This document shows positions 15,032-17,893 of a stretch of 17,893 nucleotides of DNA, piece by piece. Source of the DNA: DSOS01 sp035286585 (GTDB lineage Bacteria; Chloroflexota; Anaerolineae; Anaerolineales; UBA4823); contig DATEDC010000193.1 in assembly GCA_035286585.1 (NCBI GenBank), positions 1-17,893 of the forward strand. The letters run 5' to 3'. Below the pieces are notes generated by a model. That model was not told the origin of the DNA. It saw only the letters and a list, made by a program, of their open reading frames with translations, and did no database searches. Position numbers and translations under genes: made by a program. Numbering within the stretch: the stretch's first letter is position 1; every line of letters begins with the position of its first letter.

Positions 15032-16018
15032 TCAATTTTCGCGGTACAGTCGCTTGACCGCACGCAGTGCGTCCAGGGTCAGCCACTTGTTGGGCTGGTT
15101 GGGCTGACCGAAGTCGATGGGCAGGTTGGGCCAGCGCTCATCCAGGGTCCAGGTCCCATCTGGTCCCTGTCTGCTGATCAGGTATTCTACTGCCGCGGCA
15201 ATCTTGGGCTTTTCGGGCGTAAAGTCAAGCCGCGCCAGCGTATCCAGCGCGCTGAGGAGGCTGAACCCAAAGTACGGGTATTTAAGCTTCGTCCACGTGC
15301 CCCAGGCTTCGCCCACGTGATAGCGGCTCATGCGCGGCGCCATCAATAAGTCGCAGACAGCCTTGGCAGCCTGGGCGATCACTGGCTGAGACGCAAGCTG
15401 AGGATCGAGAGCGGCTACTCTCAGGGCATCCAGGGTGGCTCGCAGGCAACCGTTGCCCCTTTCACCGCGACAGAACCACATCCCGTCCTCGCGTTGGCTT
15501 GAGAACAACCAGTTGATGCCCTTTCGCACGCGCTCATCTTCACCGTAGCCGAATTGAATCAAAAAGCGCAGGGTGCGCGCCTGGGTACACGGAACATCGC
15601 CCTCCTCCCACACCCACCCCTGACCCGAAACTCGCCGGCGGCGACAAAATACCCCATTCTCCCGCTGGTGGGCAAACATAAAGTTGCACGCCCTGTTTAT
15701 GAGTTGGTTTTCAGCAGTGAGTCCCAGGTCACCCAGCACGGTCAACACCCAGAAGGTCCCGGTGCTCGTCCGGGGCAGGTAGAAATCTGGCGAACCCCAA
15801 TGCCCCTCGTCTGATTCTGGATGCACTGGCTTCTGGGTCGCGAGTAAATTGGCAACAGGAGGGTAGGATGGGATTCCCGCCTTGGCTGCCAGTACCTCCG
15901 GGTCATCGCTGGCGCGCTCGAGAATATCGACCAGTGACCAGTATCGGACCGGGGAATTTTCTGGCTCTAACAGCCAGTCCGTTGGATCGACCTTCAGCTT
16001 GTCCTTCCACGCTGTCAT
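15032..16018 (-). CDS. Prenyltransferase/squalene-oxidase-repeat (alpha-toroid) protein
   Basis: 328 aa from the ATG at 16018, which has GGAG 7 nt upstream; an in-frame TTG 5 codons earlier is less likely. Three QW-like repeats are visible: FMFAHQRENGVF, WLFSSQREDGMW and YLISRQGPDGTW, with helical segments between them. Such repeats build the alpha/alpha barrel of squalene/hopene cyclases and prenyltransferase beta subunits. I see no DxDD motif, so class II cyclase activity is doubtful. It may be a non-cyclase toroid protein that binds a ligand. It is about half the length of a hopene cyclase. A SnoaL-like remnant lies 52 nt upstream on the same strand. Confidence 0.8.
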   Translation of the reverse strand: MTAWKDKLKVDPTDWLLEPENSPVRYWSLVDILERASDDPEVLAAKAGIPSYPPVANLLATQKPVHPESDEGHWGSPDFYLPRTSTGTFWVLTVLGDLGLTAENQLINRACNFMFAHQRENGVFCRRRRVSGQGWVWEEGDVPCTQARTLRFLIQFGYGEDERVRKGINWLFSSQREDGMWFCRGERGNGCLRATLDALRVAALDPQLASQPVIAQAAKAVCDLLMAPRMSRYHVGEAWGTWTKLKYPYFGFSLLSALDTLARLDFTPEKPKIAAAVEYLISRQGPDGTWTLDERWPNLPIDFGQPNQPNKWLTLDALRAVKRLYREN

Positions 16019-16070
16019 GATAAACTCCGGCAAGCTCCATCAATTTGGGAGCGGTTAGTACAGATCGTCT

Positions 16071-16370
16071 TTATTTATAAGCCTCTCTGGGGTCATAGTG
16101 GATCGTTTCTGCTTTGATGCTTTCACCCTCTAAGGAGAACAGGGAGGCGCCTCGGATCGCAAAATCCGTGCCGCTCTGGAGGGATTTCCCACCCCAGGTC
16201 CACTCGCCCGCACCCCGATCACCCACTCTAAAGAAAGAAACTTCGGAGAAAGAGACTCCCGGCATGGAAAATAACCGTGTGAAATACTCCTGCAGTTCAG
16301 CCTTGTTCGTGATGCGCTCCCTAGACGACGTATCCTCAAACACAAAGTTATCGGCGGATAGCCTTTTTTG
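16071..16370 (-). pseudogene. SnoaL-like/NTF2-fold protein, 5'-truncated
   Basis: From a GTG at 16343 the frame gives 90 residues beginning VFEDTSSRERI. In SnoaL-like proteins this stretch lies about 35 residues in. The frame stays open upstream to 16388 and reads QKRLSADNFVFED, still family-like, but it has no start codon before a TAG at 16389-16391. The rest is intact: AELQEYFTRLF, GDRGAGEWTWGG, FAIRGASLFSLEG and a normal C-terminus HYDPREAYK. I read it as a decayed copy that lost its first helix. Alternatively the GTG starts a short protein; no good Shine-Dalgarno supports this. An A6 run at about 16363-16368 is a possible frameshift point, but no lost N-terminus was found in the other frames. 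Confidence 0.6.
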
Positions 16371-16447
16371 AACGCAGGTCTTGTTTGCCTACTCAACAAT
16401 GGTAGGGGGCAGTCCTGGGCTTCGCTGAACTCGAAACGCCAATCATT

Positions 16448-16933
16448 TCAGCGTTTGTGCTTGGCTTCCACGATCCGCCCGCCGCGCACGGTCGCCCCGA
16501 CCACCAGGCCGGCGCTGATCAAGACCAGGTTTTTGATAATATATTGGCCTTCTAACGTCGGCGCATAAGGGACGTGGGTGAACGTTTCGCTTGGAAACAA
16601 GAACAGCGGCGTCAGGGTGCCCAGCATTTGGGCGAACAGGAGCAGCAAAATGATCCGCAACAGCTTGCCGGTGATCAAGCCCAGGCCGATGATGGTCTCC
16701 CAAAAAGCCAGGACAATGATAGAGACGCCGGGCTGGAGCAGTCCGAAAGTCAGCTTCGCGATCGTTCGGGTGGCGATTTGGTCGGCAGGGCTGAGACCCG
16801 GAAAAAATTTCAGCAAGCCAAACCAGAAGAATACAACGCCCAGGCTGATTCTGAGAAAAAGTATGCCGTAATGGCGCATAAAAGTTGTAATTCTGTCGTC
16901 GGCCTGGTAGTAAAAACCGCGTAGTTGGTCCAT
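16448..16933 (-). CDS. DoxX/DUF417-like four-TM membrane protein
   Basis: 161 aa. TM segments at about 22-42 (RISLGVVFFWFGLLKF, the usual DoxX-clan N-terminal signature), 68-88, 91-112 and 130-148 (GQYIIKNLVLISAGLVV). Lengths and motif order fit the DoxX/DUF417 (YkgB-like) clan, small inner-membrane proteins often linked to redox or sulfur chemistry without a known reaction. The start at 16933 has a weak AGAAAG Shine-Dalgarno. It lies 57 nt after a 54-aa membrane protein gene and is followed by 77 nt before the SnoaL-like remnant. It is likely cotranscribed with the small protein. Confidence 0.8.
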   Translation of the reverse strand: MDQLRGFYYQADDRITTFMRHYGILFLRISLGVVFFWFGLLKFFPGLSPADQIATRTIAKLTFGLLQPGVSIIVLAFWETIIGLGLITGKLLRIILLLLFAQMLGTLTPLFLFPSETFTHVPYAPTLEGQYIIKNLVLISAGLVVGATVRGGRIVEAKHKR

Positions 16934-16990
16934 ATTTCTTTCTGCTATTTCGAAAAACCGTTGCCTGGAAGGAAAAGCCTCGCTCCCAGC

Positions 16991-17155
16991 TTACCTGACC
17001 GCCAACCCAAGGTAATACGGCCAGATCACCAACCCCAAGAGCGCCTGCCACCAGATCAATTTGGCAAAGGCGATGGTGAATAACCAGCCGATAAACCAGA
17101 AGATCCCCGCGCCAGTGTCCACTTTAACTCGGGTCGGCCTGTATTGTGATTCCAT
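16991..17155 (-). CDS. Small membrane protein, 54 aa, unknown family
   Basis: ATG at 17155 and TAA at 16993-16991 encode 54 residues. The start has an excellent Shine-Dalgarno, GAGGAG, 6 nt before the ATG, which argues that it is translated. A basic N-terminus (MESQYRPTRVKV) is followed by hydrophobic segments GIFWFIGWLFTIAFAKLIWW (17-36) and ALLGLVIWPYYLGLAV (38-53), consistent with one long or two short TM helices. I do not recognise the family. It heads the minus-strand run and precedes the DoxX/DUF417-like gene by 57 nt, so it may be a partner subunit. Confidence 0.75.
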   Translation of the reverse strand: MESQYRPTRVKVDTGAGIFWFIGWLFTIAFAKLIWWQALLGLVIWPYYLGLAVR

Positions 17156-17203
17156 GGAAGTCTCCTCTCACAATATAATGACGGGACGATGGTGGAATTT
17201 ATG

Positions 17204-17221
17204 CACAGATTGGTTTCTGTG
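17204..17221. promoter_or_regulatory. Short inverted repeat between divergent genes
   Basis: CACAGA-TTGGTT-TCTGTG is a perfect 6-bp inverted repeat in the 236-bp divergent gap, 49 nt upstream of the small membrane protein. It could be an operator for that gene. No convincing minus-strand promoter was found; TATATT on the minus strand near 17173-17178 is a weak -10 candidate. Confidence 0.25.
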
Positions 17222-17309
17222 TGCACAGAATCCCTCTCACCTATCCTACTTTATACCATATCCATGTTTTATGCAACATCCACAGCCCCCCGGGGGTGCC
17301 CCGCAGGTG

Positions 17310-17338
17310 TTGCTAATTCCCCATTTTTAATGTACACT
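17310..17338 (+). promoter_or_regulatory. Sigma70-like promoter of the EACC1 gene
   Basis: TTGCTA (17310-17315), a 17-nt spacer and TACACT (17333-17338) fit a housekeeping promoter with 4 of 6 matches in each box. It is placed 53 nt before the EACC1 start, in a locally AT-rich stretch. A CCCCCGGGGG palindrome (17287-17296) lies just upstream of the -35 and may be an operator or chance. Confidence 0.55.
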
Positions 17339-17391
17339 ATCGCTATTCGTGTAACTTGGGTCTTATTAGCAAGAAATATTGGAGTCTCCTC

Positions 17392-17865
17392 ATGGAAAGC
17401 ATGCAGCCCTTGTCCGTCACGGTCCAGATCGAGCTAGAGGAGCGTGACGATGAATTGCTGGACAGCCTTGCCAGGCAGCTCCTGGATGAGCTGAGCGAAG
17501 GGCCGGTCGATTCGGTCGACCTGGTGCGTTCCGGCCCGGCCCCGGCGGGCACCAAATCCGCCGAAGCGGTGACGCTGGGTGCGCTGGCTGTGGCCGTGCT
17601 GCCCAGCCTGCTGCCCAAGCTCGTCGAATTCAGCCAGGCGTGGGCGCTGCGCGGTCAGGGGCGCTCGGTGAAGTTCAAGGGCAAAGTGGGCGGGCAAGAG
17701 GTCGAGTTCGAGGGGAAAGCCGAAGATTTGCAGCGCATCCTGGCGATGCTCTCGGCTACGCCGTCGGCTTCGCCGTCGGCTACGCCAGCGGCGCCGACGT
17801 CGGCTACGCCGTCGGCTACGCCGTCGGTCCAGCCGCCTGCACCGCCGGAAACCAGCCCGGCCTAG
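17392..17865 (+). CDS. EACC1 (effector-associated constant component 1) conflict-system protein
   Basis: 157 aa. The ATG at 17392 has GGAG 7 nt upstream; an in-frame TTG 12 codons earlier has no support. Residues 7-119 carry the EACC1 pattern: strand LSVTVQIE, helix ELLDSLARQLLDEL, strand DSVDLV, linker APAGTKS, hydrophobic helix VTLGALAVAVLPSLLPKLVEF, then RSVKFKGKVGGQEVEFEGKA and a last helix EDLQRILAML. EACC1 proteins were defined by comparative genomics as invariant parts of NTPase-, caspase- or trypsin-linked bacterial conflict systems. Their biochemical role is unknown. The C-terminal 37 residues are a Ser/Ala/Thr/Pro tail made by a 12-bp DNA repeat, unusual for the family in my experience. 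The next ORF starts 14 nt downstream, so an operon is likely. Confidence 0.8.
   Translation: MESMQPLSVTVQIELEERDDELLDSLARQLLDELSEGPVDSVDLVRSGPAPAGTKSAEAVTLGALAVAVLPSLLPKLVEFSQAWALRGQGRSVKFKGKVGGQEVEFEGKAEDLQRILAMLSATPSASPSATPAAPTSATPSATPSVQPPAPPETSPA
17752..17835 (+). repeat. 12-bp tandem repeat (seven units) in the EACC1 tail
   Basis: Seven consecutive 12-bp units in codon phase, consensus tcggctacgccg, encode SATP, SASP, SATP, AAPT, SATP, SATP and SVQP. Units 1, 5 and 6 are identical; the others carry one to several changes. Unit gain or loss would keep the reading frame, so the tail length can vary without breaking the protein. Confidence 0.9.
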
Positions 17866-17879
17866 CCCGCGGAGCCTCG

Positions 17880-17893
17880 ATGTCCCATCGTTA
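17880..17893 (+). CDS. 5' end of the next gene, possibly caspase-like partner of EACC1 (cut by window)
   Basis: ATG TCC CAT CGT TA (M-S-H-R and then Tyr or a stop) begins 14 nt after the EACC1 stop, with GGAG 5 nt upstream. EACC1 genes are often followed by caspase-fold peptidase genes whose products start with a few polar or basic residues before a YALLVG-type strand, and M-S-H-R-Y would fit. Only four full codons are visible, so the product is inferred from neighbourhood alone. Confidence 0.45.

Noticed and set aside
14829..15086. Minus-strand 85-codon frame with LGG/ANL-like pentapeptide spacing
   Set aside because: It overlaps the end of the cyclase-repeat gene and the start of the acetyltransferase gene. 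The repeat feel comes from a short duplicated CGCCTCCCAGGT, and no start signal is present.
16443..17051. 202-codon minus-strand frame overlapping the DoxX-like gene
   Set aside because: It is out of phase with the DoxX-like protein and the 54-aa protein, both of which have membrane-protein composition; this frame is Arg/Pro-rich with no domain.
17286..17302. GC-rich CCCCCCGGGGGTGCCCC as a terminator
   Set aside because: The possible stems need loops of 0-2 nt and no T-run follows directly. It lies upstream of a promoter, not after a gene.
17752..17835. CRISPR-like periodicity
   Set aside because: The 12-bp units are contiguous, without spacers, and lie in codon phase inside a gene, so this is a coding minisatellite.
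1..17893. tRNA, rRNA, transposase or phage genes
   Set aside because: No cloverleaf-like T-loop/anticodon pattern, rRNA sequence or integrase/transposase motif was noticed. A tRNAscan or Rfam search was not possible here, so small RNAs cannot be excluded.

Overview
The window is a GC-rich bacterial chromosomal segment. Gene content (LysM surface protein, NarX-type sensor kinase, HD-GYP regulator, P1/NylC-like hydrolase, GH4 glycosidase, ChbG-like deacetylase, DoxX/DUF417-like protein, and an EACC1 conflict-system gene) and the scattered short palindromic repeats resemble environmental Chloroflexota, Anaerolineae in particular. This is an inference from gene style; there is no rRNA or other marker gene. 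No tRNA, rRNA, CRISPR array or transposase was found.

Layout. (1) 1-145 is the C-terminal HTH of a NarL/LuxR-type response regulator, cut by the window edge. It is followed by a secreted LysM protein (392-991, +). (2) 8047 down to 1015 is a minus-strand run of five genes: a FAD-dependent amine/amino-acid oxidoreductase, a P1-family (NylC/DmpA-like) self-processing hydrolase, a receiver-HD-GYP regulator, an NAD-dependent epimerase-like protein and a CHASE-PAS-GAF histidine kinase. The last four genes are closely packed. The hydrolase and HD-GYP genes share an ATGA overlap, and the kinase starts 4 nt after the epimerase stop. The first two genes each have a TATAAT box in a nearly identical context. 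(3) 8048-8530 has no long gene. It holds a degenerate inverted-terminal-repeat element (8161-8275) and a long leader with a perfect extra Shine-Dalgarno sequence. (4) The plus strand then carries a large secreted protein (8531-10312) with a strong terminator, a GH4 glycosidase behind a clear sigma70 promoter and a palindromic operator, a His-rich cation diffusion facilitator, and a ChbG/HpnK-like deacetylase. (5) 17155 down to 14086 is a second minus-strand run: a 54-aa membrane protein, a DoxX/DUF417-like membrane protein, a 5'-truncated SnoaL-like remnant, a squalene-cyclase-repeat protein, a GNAT acetyltransferase and an ECF sigma factor that lacks its region 4. (6) At the right edge, divergent from that run, a promoter drives an EACC1 protein with a 12-bp tandem-repeat tail. 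A second ORF starts 14 nt after it and leaves the window after four complete codons.

The most notable point is the right edge. EACC1 is a constant component of NTPase/caspase/trypsin-type bacterial conflict systems described by comparative genomics. The next ORF begins M-S-H-R-(TA..), which would suit a caspase-like partner, so the window probably ends at the start of such an operon. Other points of interest are the sigma2-only ECF factor, the signalling genes embedded in a metabolic operon, and the GH4 promoter/operator.
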